Below are positions 1 through 8,042 of a stretch of 63,943 bases of DNA, one piece after another; position 1 is the stretch's first letter; each line of letters begins with the position of its first letter. The stretch comes from Lederbergia sp. NSJ-179. Its GTDB lineage: Bacteria; Bacillota; Bacilli; Bacillales; Bacillaceae_C. The stretch is taken from the NCBI RefSeq assembly GCF_022867885.1, contig NZ_JALIFP010000023.1, positions 1 through 63,943 of the forward strand. Direction: 5' to 3'. The notes under the pieces are model-generated. The model had not been told where the DNA came from. It did no database searches and saw only the letters and a list, made by a program, of their open reading frames with translations. A program made the translations under genes and the position numbers.

Positions 1-118
1 GATAAAATTAACAATTAAGGACAATGACCGGCTTGCGAAACTACGCCTTTAAGGCGTTGCCAGTAACATGCCCTTACAGGGCTGAGTCAAACCACCCGTT
101 GAACGGGTGGTCTGTGAT
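1..118 (+). mobile_element. IS200/IS605-like (TnpB-type) element end
   Basis: Three hairpins follow each other closely. The first, at 43-57, has ACGCC and GGCGT arms. The second, at 70-82, has GCCC and GGGC arms. The third, at 91-111, has ACCACCCG and CGGGTGGT arms. Such closely packed short hairpins are typical of the right end and overlapping omega-RNA scaffold of IS605/IS1341-type elements. The sequence changes abruptly into an open frame for the C-terminus of a YeeE-type transporter, which suggests the element inserted into or deleted part of that gene. Any transposase would lie to the left, outside the window. The exact right border is not visible; identification rests on hairpin architecture and recalled resemblance. 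Confidence 0.55.
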
Positions 119-446
119 TTCTTCTGTTTTCATGGATTCAACCAGTGTTATAAATTTTGGGATCATTCTTGGAGCTTTTATTGCCTCTTCTTCTGGAGGA
201 TTATTTAAACCTAAGAAATTCAAAATGGGGGTAGCACTTGCTTCTCTTGTTGGAGGTTTATTGATGGGTTATGGTGCTCGACTTGCCTTTGGGTGTAACA
301 TTGGAGCGTATTTTAGTGGGATTGCCTCTTTCAGTCTGCATGGTTGGATTTGGGCAATTATGGCAATCATTGGAACCTTTGTTGCCTTGTACATCCGCCC
401 GCTCTTCGGGTTAAGTAACCCAAACAAAAATGATTCATTTTGCTAA
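112..446 (+). pseudogene. YeeE/YedE-family transporter, C-terminal fragment
   Basis: The open frame from about position 120 encodes roughly 105 residues that match the C-terminal half of YeeE/YedE (TsuA-like) inner-membrane proteins, which import thiosulfate or related sulfur compounds. The diagnostic segment GARLAFGCNIGAYFSGI carries the conserved cysteine, and it is followed by SLHGW and RPLFGL. Two to three hydrophobic segments are visible. Full-length members are about 350-400 residues, so the N-terminal part is missing. The upstream frame runs through the hairpins of an insertion-sequence end and looks non-coding (the nominal start at 24 lies inside it). An ATG at 132 exists but has no good ribosome binding site. 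I infer an inactivated gene. Confidence 0.7.
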
Positions 447-528
447 GTGTTGGTTACTGAAACGAGCAGTCCGATAATATTTATTCATCGGACTGCTCGT
501 TTATTTGCCAACGGGGACACTATTTTCT

Positions 529-1737
529 CTAAAAAGACGAACCATCTAATAATAGCGGTAATTCTCTTACTCCCCTAACAATCATTCCCGCTCTCCACTC
601 GAGATCATTTGGGTCAGCATTCATTCGGGCATTTGGATAGCGTTTGAAGAAACTGGTAATTGCAATTTCACCCTCTAAACGTGCAAGCGGTGCCCCTAGA
701 CAGGCGTGGATACCTTTTCCGAATGCCAAATGTTTATTTTTCTCTCGGGTGATGTCGAGAGTGTCTGGATCAGTAAATTGATCAGGATCGTGGTTTGCTG
801 AATTCAGAACTACAATGACCAGCTCACCTTTCTTCATCGACTGCCCTTTAAATTCCATATCTTCCCCCACCCAGCGGGATGTACTAAACTCAACAGGATC
901 ATTATATCGGAGGGTTTCTTCAATGGCAGTTTTGATTAATTCAGGTTCCTTTTTTAGCATTTCCAATTGATCCGGGTTTTCTAATAGAGCCATGATGCTA
1001 TTGCCGATAAAGTTCACGGTTGTCTCATGCCCGGCAATTATTAATAATGACACGACACCATATAACTCTTTTTCTGTTAGTTGATCACCTTGCTCCTCGG
1101 CAATAATGAGTTTACTAATCAAATCATTTTCCGGATTTTTGCGTACAGCTGCGAACCGTTGTTGCAGGTATTGGGTGAAATCGATCATATGTTGTTCCAG
1201 ATTCTCTGAGTATTTACCACCCGAACCCTCAATCATAGAGTTAGACCAGATACGGAATTTATCTCGATCTTCGGCAGGAATTCCAAGCATTTCACAGATG
1301 ACGATAATCGGAAGCGGGAAGGCAAACTCATCAATCAGATTCATTTTATCTTGTCCAGCGGTTTCTTCAAGCAGTTCATCAGTGATTTCCTGAATACGAT
1401 CCCTCATTCCTGCGATCATATGTGGTGTAAACGCTGTGGAAACAAGTCTACGTAATCGTCTATGATCCGGCATATCAGCAAAAAGCATATTTTCACTAAA
1501 TATACTCTCATGATCTTCACTATTATTATTAAGTTTTCTAAAATCTTTGATAAACTTTTGACTTTTTAATCCTTCAAGTGCATCTTCGTACCTTGTGATG
1601 ATCCATGCATATTGCCCGTCGGGTAGCAATACACGGGCAACTGGTTCATCCTCTCTTAGCTGTGCATAGGCAGGGTAAGGATCTTTTATAAATGCTTTTG
1701 TAAATAGTGTCCTCTTTAGGGAATCATCAACGCTCAT
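529..1737 (-). CDS. cytochrome P450
   Basis: This 402-residue protein is a soluble bacterial class I cytochrome P450, a heme monooxygenase that needs an external redox partner. The I-helix oxygen-activation motif AGHETT is at residues 235-240. The K-helix ExxR is E274-R277. The heme-binding loop FGKGIHACLG is at 339-348, with Cys346 as the axial ligand. Length and motif order match CYP107/CYP109-like Bacillus enzymes. The start is supported by GGAAGGAG upstream of the ATG. No ferredoxin or reductase gene is adjacent and the substrate cannot be deduced. It is monocistronic, with a long non-coding stretch upstream. Confidence 0.95.
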   Translation of the reverse strand: MSVDDSLKRTLFTKAFIKDPYPAYAQLREDEPVARVLLPDGQYAWIITRYEDALEGLKSQKFIKDFRKLNNNSEDHESIFSENMLFADMPDHRRLRRLVSTAFTPHMIAGMRDRIQEITDELLEETAGQDKMNLIDEFAFPLPIIVICEMLGIPAEDRDKFRIWSNSMIEGSGGKYSENLEQHMIDFTQYLQQRFAAVRKNPENDLISKLIIAEEQGDQLTEKELYGVVSLLIIAGHETTVNFIGNSIMALLENPDQLEMLKKEPELIKTAIEETLRYNDPVEFSTSRWVGEDMEFKGQSMKKGELVIVVLNSANHDPDQFTDPDTLDITREKNKHLAFGKGIHACLGAPLARLEGEIAITSFFKRYPNARMNADPNDLEWRAGMIVRGVRELPLLLDGSSF

Positions 1738-1868
1738 TTAAGTATATCTCCTTCCAAGAAAAGAAGTCTCATTACTAATTCTATCTTATCATACTATAAG
1801 GAGGAAAATGGCATTTTTTTCCTATCACCCTTTTTTAAAAGGTAGGAAAGAAAATTTGGCTAGTGTGA

Positions 1869-1994
1869 GATCCAGCTCCAGCGCCTAGCCCCTCGAGGTC
1901 AAATAACCTGAGCCAATAAAAGTCAAACCCGGACTTTTCTTGTCTCAGAACATTTGCTTGTCGGGGCTGACCAAGGCGCTTGCGCTCTTCTTAT
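1869..1994. repeat. dispersed intergenic repeat, copy 1
   Basis: This element of about 125 bp has a second copy at 45615-45741 in the same window. Shared blocks include AGCTCCAG near the start, CTCGAGGTCAAATAACCTGA, then TTGTCTCAGAACATTTGCTT, and an end reading GCGCT(T)...TTCTTA. The flanks of the element are complementary around GCGCC and GGCGC, so it can fold into a long imperfect hairpin. I recall similar non-coding repeats scattered through many Bacillaceae genomes. Nothing in it encodes a protein. The rest of the 1738-2159 gap holds no gene I can support. Confidence 0.75.
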
Positions 1995-2159
1995 TACAAG
2001 GAAAATGTTACAAAAAAGTGCAAAGGGAGGGGGGTGAAAAAGGTTATCCAGATCACTTTTTATAAACTGAGTTTTAAATATTAGGGTTAGGATTAAGGCA
2101 AGATAAAATGGTATAATAAAATATAGATAAGATAGAACGGAGAAGGAGAGGGAATAAAA

Positions 2160-2483
2160 GTGGAACAAAATGCTGTTGTACAAGCAATACTGGAATTGTC
2201 GGATCAATTAAAGGCAACGGAAGAAAAGTTTATGGATCAATTAAAGGCAACGGAAGAAAAGTTTATGGGGCAGTTAAATGCAACAGAGGAAAAGTTTATG
2301 GAGCAGTTAAAGGCAACGGAGGAAAAGTTAACTGAGAAAATAAATGCAGTCGATGATAAACTGGATTCAGTAGAAAAGAACTTAGGCGAAAGAATTGATA
2401 AAGTAGATGCCAAAATTGCGATTTTGGCAGACGACATGGTGTCAACAAAAGCAGATGTTATTTTGCTGAAAAAGGCGAAATAA
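2160..2483 (+). CDS. small coiled-coil protein with 11-residue repeats
   Basis: This 107-residue protein begins with GTG at 2160, preceded by GGAGAAGGAGAGGG. Residues 14-57 are four tandem copies of an 11-residue unit of the type DQLKATEEKFM, encoded by a 33-bp DNA repeat (2202-2333). The second half continues as a charged helix (KLDSVEKNLGERIDKVDAKI). The whole protein is predicted to be a parallel coiled coil with hendecad periodicity. It has no signal peptide or membrane segment. I do not recognise a functional family; comparable short coiled-coil proteins are common in Bacillus and in phage. A fossil of a similar protein lies at 15714-15850. Confidence 0.7.
   Translation: MEQNAVVQAILELSDQLKATEEKFMDQLKATEEKFMGQLNATEEKFMEQLKATEEKLTEKINAVDDKLDSVEKNLGERIDKVDAKIAILADDMVSTKADVILLKKAK
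2202..2333 (+). repeat. 33-bp tandem repeat, four units
   Basis: Units begin at 2202, 2235, 2268 and 2301. The first two are essentially identical (they open GATCAATTAAAGGCAACGGA); the third and fourth differ at a few positions. The repeat lies in frame in the coiled-coil gene, so unit gain or loss would lengthen or shorten the helix by 11 residues without a frameshift. Confidence 0.9.
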
Positions 2484-2661
2484 CGCATTTGCAAACTTTA
2501 TGAGAAGCTTGGCTTTTCAGCCTAAAAATAAAGCGGAATCCTAAACTACAGTGGTTGTTATTGTAATGGATCATTCATTCATAAAGTGAACGAATGGTAT
2601 GGACTGCAATCCTAGGAACTGAATATTCACTACTTAGGAAAAGCAGTTTTTTAAGTTAACA

Positions 2662-3367
2662 TTGGTTACATCAAAATACAAATTAGCATCTTTCGATATT
2701 GATTGGAAAAATTATACACATGATGCCTTTATTGAAAAGAGAAATTTAGCCCTTGCAAGTGGAGAATTACCGGATGCCATTTTGGATGCGGGTTTTAGTA
2801 ACTATGATTTACTAAAATATGCTAAAGATGAAACGATTATCCCGGTGGAAGACCTTATTGATCAATATAAATTTAGAGCTGACAGCGAAATGGATTGATC
2901 AGCTATATGAACCTCATCAATCTGTGCAAAATAACTGGGGGACTTATGGTGATACAAAACAGCAAAATATTTTTGAATATGATAAAGAAGCTGATATGTT
3001 AAAACATCTTCCATTAGAAGGAACAGCACCAGTAGAATTAAGGGAAAAAACTAATGTTGCAGGGCCTTTAGCCATACTGGATGAATATTATGGGACTGTT
3101 ACAACAATGCCTGATGATGCTGCTTGGAGATTAGATTTATTGCAAGAATATATTGTCCCTTATATCAAAAATGATAAATATTATCCAAATGTTTTCTTTT
3201 CATTAGAAGAAACAGATGAATTGTCGAAGATAGAAACAGATCTATTTGATTATGTGAATAGAAAACGCGCTGAATGGATTAAAAATGGAAAGATAGGTGA
3301 AGAATGGGACGATTATCTAAAAGAACTTAAACGGTTTAATCTCGATAAATGGATAAAAATTAAATAG
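2662..3367 (+). pseudogene. LipO/YtcQ-type solute-binding protein, remnant
   Basis: Two pieces of one extracellular solute-binding protein (ABC sugar uptake, LipO/YtcQ-like) survive in different frames. The first, 2662-2898, encodes the N-terminal-lobe motif RNLALASGELPDAILDAGFS and ends after LIDQYKFRADSEMD. The second, running to 3367, begins near TAKWIDQLYEP and encodes the C-terminal about 160 residues, including WRLDLLQEYIVPYI and GEEWDDYLKEL. The lipoprotein signal peptide and about 300 middle residues are missing, with a deletion and frame change near 2880. No permease genes remain beside it. It lies directly upstream of a GH32 gene, so it probably once delivered fructo-oligosaccharides to that enzyme. 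Confidence 0.8.
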
Positions 3368-3411
3368 GATGGATATGACAGAACGGTCAATCATCAATAG
3401 GAGGCAAGGCA

Positions 3412-4863
3412 TTGGAGATTATTAAACTTGAAAAATACAGACCGATATTGCATTTTGCACCTCAGAGAAATTGGATGAATGATCCAAATGGTTTAGTATT
3501 TTTTAAAGGTGAATATCATTTATTTTTTCAACATAATCCGAATGATAGTAGACATGGCCCCATGCACTGGGGCCATGCCGTTAGTAAGGATTTGATTAAA
3601 TGGGAAGAATTGGATATCGCTTTATATCCGGATGAACATGGGACGATCTTTTCAGGGAGTGCCGTTGTCGATTGGGATAATACATCTGGATTTTTCCCCG
3701 AAGAGCCAGGTTTGGTGGCTATTTTTACTCACCATTTAGAAAGGGAAAATCAAACGCCTATCCAGACACAAAGCTTGGCTTATAGTCATGATCAAGGAAG
3801 AACATGGATAAAGTATGCCGGCAACCCAGTGCTGAAACATCCCACTAAAATTGATTTTAGGGATCCAAAAGTATTTTGGGATGAAGCTAGTCAAAGCTGG
3901 ATTATGGTATTGGCGACGGGACAAACGGTATCGATCTATTCTTCTCCTAATCTAAAAGCTTGGAAATTTGAAAGTGAATTTGGTGAGAATATGGGTTCAC
4001 ATGATGGTGTATGGGAATGTCCAGATTTATTTGAATTAAATGTAGACAATTCAAATGAAAAAAAGTGGGTTCTCTTCGTCAGTATTGGAGATAATCCTCA
4101 ATTTGAGACAGGCTCGCGCACGCAATACTTTGTTGGATCTTTTGACGGAAATAAATTTGTGCCCGAACATGAGGATATGAAATGGTTGGACTTTGGAAAA
4201 GACAACTATGCAGGTGTTAGTTTTTCGGATATTCCTAGAGAGGATGGGCGAAGAATTTATCTTGGTTGGATGAGTAACTGGCGTTATGCTAATCATGTAC
4301 CGACAGAAGGCTGGAGAAGTCAGATGACCTTGCCTAGGGAATTGATGCTTAGAGAAACTGGCGGGGATTTTCATATTGTTCAAAAAGTGGTAAGAGAACT
4401 GGATACGTACTTCACCACAAAAGAAGAAATAAGTAATGTCATCATTGGTACGGAGGATACCAACATCTATGAGCTTGATTCAGAGTATGCCGAAGTCGAA
4501 CTCATATTAGAAAGTGTAGACGCTAGTCAGTATGGATTGACGATACATCATACGAAAAAACAATATACAAGGATTACAATCGATAAAAATGAAAATATAT
4601 TATTATTGGATCGAAAAAACTCAGGGAAAGTGGATTTTTCCGATAATTTTTCAAGAGCACAAAAGGTGAAACTTGAGGATACGAACAAAATGAAGCTACG
4701 AATCATTATGGATTCGTCATCTTTAGAATTATTTATCAATGAAGGAGAACAAGCATTAACGAGTTTAGTCTATCCTGAAAAGGCATGTGAAAGTATCTCC
4801 CTTTTCACAACGGAGGGAAAAGTAAATGTCGTGCATGGAAAGTTCTCTATCCCTTCCATTTAA
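3412..4863 (+). CDS. GH32 beta-fructosidase, intracellular
   Basis: This 483-residue glycoside hydrolase family 32 enzyme hydrolyses beta-fructosides such as sucrose, inulin or levan fragments. The five-bladed propeller comes first with nucleophile Asp24 in WMNDPNG (21-27), transition-state stabiliser RDP at 150-152 and acid/base Glu202 in WECPDLF. A C-terminal beta-sandwich of about 150 residues follows. There is no signal peptide, so it acts in the cytoplasm. The TTG start at 3412 is chosen because AGGAGG lies at the right distance upstream. It follows the decayed binding-protein gene, which implies loss of its dedicated importer. A strong terminator ends the unit. Exact substrate (levan, inulin or sucrose) cannot be read from sequence. 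Confidence 0.93.
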   Translation: MEIIKLEKYRPILHFAPQRNWMNDPNGLVFFKGEYHLFFQHNPNDSRHGPMHWGHAVSKDLIKWEELDIALYPDEHGTIFSGSAVVDWDNTSGFFPEEPGLVAIFTHHLERENQTPIQTQSLAYSHDQGRTWIKYAGNPVLKHPTKIDFRDPKVFWDEASQSWIMVLATGQTVSIYSSPNLKAWKFESEFGENMGSHDGVWECPDLFELNVDNSNEKKWVLFVSIGDNPQFETGSRTQYFVGSFDGNKFVPEHEDMKWLDFGKDNYAGVSFSDIPREDGRRIYLGWMSNWRYANHVPTEGWRSQMTLPRELMLRETGGDFHIVQKVVRELDTYFTTKEEISNVIIGTEDTNIYELDSEYAEVELILESVDASQYGLTIHHTKKQYTRITIDKNENILLLDRKNSGKVDFSDNFSRAQKVKLEDTNKMKLRIIMDSSSLELFINEGEQALTSLVYPEKACESISLFTTEGKVNVVHGKFSIPSI

Positions 4864-4879
4864 AGAAACATCAAGACTG

Positions 4880-4920
4880 CAGCCAGAGGAACTGTTTCAT
4901 TTATACCTCTGGCTGTTTTT
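4880..4920 (+). terminator. Rho-independent terminator after GH32 gene
   Basis: Arms CAGCCAGAGG (4880-4889) and CCTCTGGCTG (4906-4915) form a perfect 10-bp stem with a 16-base loop, followed by a run of T. It separates the intracellular GH32 gene from the secreted one, so the latter is probably transcribed separately. Confidence 0.93.
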
Positions 4921-5011
4921 GTGAAATTTTCATAGGCTGAATATGAATCTGCGAGTGATTGTGAATACCTTTTTTATTGAAGGAGTATGTCTGTGAGGAG
5001 GAGGCGACCAT

Positions 5012-7666
5012 ATGTATAGGATAAAAAAAAGCTTTGTCCCCATTTTTGTTATAGTTATGGTGATATTATTAGGAAATGATTGTGTGAATGCAAAGGATTC
5101 CAATAGAACGAAAGGGGAAGAGGAATTGAAGCGCATAGATGCGGACGATTATTACACGGAAAAATACCGCCCACAATATCATTTTTCTACAGAAACAGGA
5201 AGGCTTGCGGATCCAAACGGACTCGTTTATTTCGAGAGTGAATATCATTTGTTTCACCAGAAAATGGGGACATGGGCACATGCTGTAAGTAAGGATTTGG
5301 TCCATTGGGAGCATCTTCCCATTGCCTTAGAGCATGATGAGTTAGGACAAGCCTTATCCGGAAGTGCCGTAGTAGATTGGAATGATTCAACTGGTTTTTT
5401 TAATGGAAAACCTGGTTTGGTAGCCATTTATACGAATACAGACGGTGGTGAGGCTCAAAGTATTGCTTATAGTAAAGATAATGGGCGAACATGGGAACGT
5501 TATAAGGGGAACCCAGTCATTGAAAATCCTGGTATGAAAGATTTCCGAGATCCGAAGGTATTTTGGCATGAAGAATCTAAAAAATGGGTGATGGTTGTCT
5601 CTACGAATCAAAGTGTTACTTTTTATAATTCGGATAATTTACTAGATTGGGAATACCAAAGTCGTTTTGGAGATAGAGAAGGCTCCCATGTGGCTGTGTG
5701 GGAATGCCCAGATTTATTTCGATTACCTGTGGATGGAAATGAAGATAACCAAAAGTGGGTACTTCATGTAAGTGTTGGCGATAATCCTGTGACAGATGGT
5801 TCCACTGCGCAATATTTTATCGGGGAGTTTGATGGAAAGCAATTTGTGAATGATAATCCACCTGAAAGTGTTTTGGTAACGGACTTTGGCCAAGACTATT
5901 ATGCAGCCCAGTCCTTTGCAAACATTCCTGAAGAGGATGGGCGTAGGGTGTGGTTAGGCTGGATGGCCAATTGGCGTTATCCATACCAATCCCCTACAGA
6001 ACCTTGGATGGGGTCCATGTCGATACCGCGGGAATTGTCATTAAAAACCACGGAGGATGGTATCCGTCTATTCCAAGAGCCCATCCGTGAACTAAAAAGT
6101 ATCCGTGCGACTGAGTATTCTGTGGATGCCTTTACATTAGAAGGTGAACGTGAAATCAGTGATTTCGCTGGGACTACTTATGAATTCGAAGCGGTCGTTG
6201 AATGGGATCAAGTGAATGAGTTTGGCATTCGTCTCCGGCAATCGGAAACAGAGGAAACGGTGGTAGGAGTGAATACTGATACGGAAACTGTTTTTCTTGA
6301 TCGAACCAACGCAGGTCTGGAGACTTTAATCGATCGCGATGGTAAACTGTTTCAATTTGGTAAGCGGTTTGAAACAAACTTTTCCAAGGATCGAAAACAG
6401 TTAAAAATTCATGGTTTTGTCGATGAATCCTCTGTAGAACTGTTTGTGAACGATGGAGAATATGTGTTTACCAATCTGATTTACACAAAACCGACAAATA
6501 AGGGAATAGAACTATACACAAAGGGCGGTCGTGTGGATATTGTTTCACTCGATTTCTATCATTTACATTCTATCTGGCGTGAAACACCTGATGACGGAGA
6601 AATCGATAGAATGGCTGTCAGTGAAGAAAATGTGGAATTAGAGGTCGGGGAGTCGATCGAACTTACTGCTCACGCTAAACCAGATTGGTTATCTGTGACG
6701 GAGCCGTTTGTGTGGGAAGTAGCTCAATCAGATCTTATCCAAATAGATGATATAGATGAAAAGAAAGTAAAAATAACTGGTGTTCAGTTGGGAGTAACGA
6801 CTGTAACAGTTCGGGATCCCAATCGTCATAAATCGAAAGAAATCATTGTTAGAATTTTGGAAGACAAAGATTCAGATTATATAGATGGCTGGGGACCTTC
6901 TCCAATAACCGGGGCATTTTCGGGAAAATGGGACATTATCGATGATGAAAGTGTAACAAGTCGTGTGGAATATAGCCCTGACTGGAAAGAAATATATAGA
7001 GACGAAGTGGTTACGGGTGATTTCAGTGTCTCTGCTGATATTGAATGGGTGAAACAAGGAAAGGAAGGATTTCCTAAATACGGTATTACAATTATGGATG
7101 AAAAAGGGACAATTGTATCGGCCTTCTTTAATAAAGATATTCATCAATTAGAGACCTTTATGAAATATAGTGACCGAGAACTAGGCTGGGAGGGGGCCGA
7201 CTTACCAACCAATGTAAAGCTCTATGAACCACAAACATTGAAAGTTGAAAAGACAGGAGATGTTTTTCGGTTCTACTTAAATGGAGAAAGAATGCTGGAA
7301 AGAGTGATAGAGATGAATGGAAACATAAGTGTAGGAGTGATAAATGAGAATACGAAAGCTAATTTTACGAATTATACTATAGCTGATGAGAATACACCTC
7401 CAGTAAATAATGCAGCCGATCTAAAGGAAATGATTGAGCGTTTCGGAGAAGATGGGGAGTTTAGTAACGATAGTGCTCATGCTTTAAAAATTCATTTAAC
7501 CGCTGTAGGGCACTATGAGGACAAAGGAATGGCCAAAAAAGTAGTCAAACACATGGAAAGGTTTAAATTATTACTAGACCATCAGCACGAAAACGCATGG
7601 ATTTCCGAAAGAGCATATACCATCCTTACGAAAAATGCTGACTTGATCATAGCCAAATGGGAATAA
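5012..7666 (+). CDS. secreted multidomain GH32 levanase/inulinase
   Basis: This 884-residue secreted protein starts at an ATG preceded by AGGAGGAGG. Residues 1-27 are a signal peptide. The GH32 catalytic part spans about 45-530: nucleophile Asp67 in GRLADPNG, RDP at 179-181 and acid/base Glu231 in WECPDLF. The segment after the nucleophile is short (FHQKMGTWAHAVSKD), lacking the usual Asn-Pro and Trp-Gly-His loop. Residues about 540-625 form a Big-2-like Ig domain, about 640-790 a laminin-G/GH32-C-like beta-sandwich, and about 800-884 a helical domain resembling the FIMAH domain of Bacillus exoenzymes. There is no LPXTG anchor. It probably digests polymeric fructan outside the cell. Endo or exo action and levan or inulin preference are undetermined. 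Confidence 0.9.
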   Translation: MYRIKKSFVPIFVIVMVILLGNDCVNAKDSNRTKGEEELKRIDADDYYTEKYRPQYHFSTETGRLADPNGLVYFESEYHLFHQKMGTWAHAVSKDLVHWEHLPIALEHDELGQALSGSAVVDWNDSTGFFNGKPGLVAIYTNTDGGEAQSIAYSKDNGRTWERYKGNPVIENPGMKDFRDPKVFWHEESKKWVMVVSTNQSVTFYNSDNLLDWEYQSRFGDREGSHVAVWECPDLFRLPVDGNEDNQKWVLHVSVGDNPVTDGSTAQYFIGEFDGKQFVNDNPPESVLVTDFGQDYYAAQSFANIPEEDGRRVWLGWMANWRYPYQSPTEPWMGSMSIPRELSLKTTEDGIRLFQEPIRELKSIRATEYSVDAFTLEGEREISDFAGTTYEFEAVVEWDQVNEFGIRLRQSETEETVVGVNTDTETVFLDRTNAGLETLIDRDGKLFQFGKRFETNFSKDRKQLKIHGFVDESSVELFVNDGEYVFTNLIYTKPTNKGIELYTKGGRVDIVSLDFYHLHSIWRETPDDGEIDRMAVSEENVELEVGESIELTAHAKPDWLSVTEPFVWEVAQSDLIQIDDIDEKKVKITGVQLGVTTVTVRDPNRHKSKEIIVRILEDKDSDYIDGWGPSPITGAFSGKWDIIDDESVTSRVEYSPDWKEIYRDEVVTGDFSVSADIEWVKQGKEGFPKYGITIMDEKGTIVSAFFNKDIHQLETFMKYSDRELGWEGADLPTNVKLYEPQTLKVEKTGDVFRFYLNGERMLERVIEMNGNISVGVINENTKANFTNYTIADENTPPVNNAADLKEMIERFGEDGEFSNDSAHALKIHLTAVGHYEDKGMAKKVVKHMERFKLLLDHQHENAWISERAYTILTKNADLIIAKWE

Positions 7667-7928
7667 ACCCAAGGTGGAGAAGTACCTTGGTATATCGTAA
7701 GATGTATGGGACAAATATATCCTTTCATTTTTGAATAAATATCGAATATCTTGCTCATTTTATGTAAGCTGAGCTGGAAAAGGGCTTCATTCTTTTGATG
7801 TTTTTTGTTAATATAGAATGAAAACATTTTTAGAATAAGGAAGGGGATGGGTTAGGTGCTTATGTGTCATTTTTGTCTCAGAAAAGCTTAAAAAATGGAC
7901 GTAAGCGATTCAACGGAATATCATTTCA
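7667..7928. other. intergenic, no gene seen
   Basis: Only a short inverted repeat (CCAAGGT at 7669 with ACCTTGG at 7684) follows the GH32 stop codon, without a T-run, so it is at best a weak terminator. No coding fragment or RNA gene is supported here. Confidence 0.5.
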
Positions 7929-7956
7929 TTGAAATCAAAAAGTAATGTTTTATAAT
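7929..7956 (+). promoter_or_regulatory. predicted sigma-A promoter of ltaS
   Basis: TTGAAA at 7929-7934 and a perfect TATAAT at 7951-7956 are separated by 16 bp, upstream of the GTG start of ltaS at 8043. The match is by consensus only. Confidence 0.6.
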
Positions 7957-8042
7957 ATAGAAAGTGGGTAATATGAAAAAAGTGTATTTATGGATGGGAT
8001 CAGTTTAACGATTGCAATATACGGAAGGGAGAATGTAACGCG

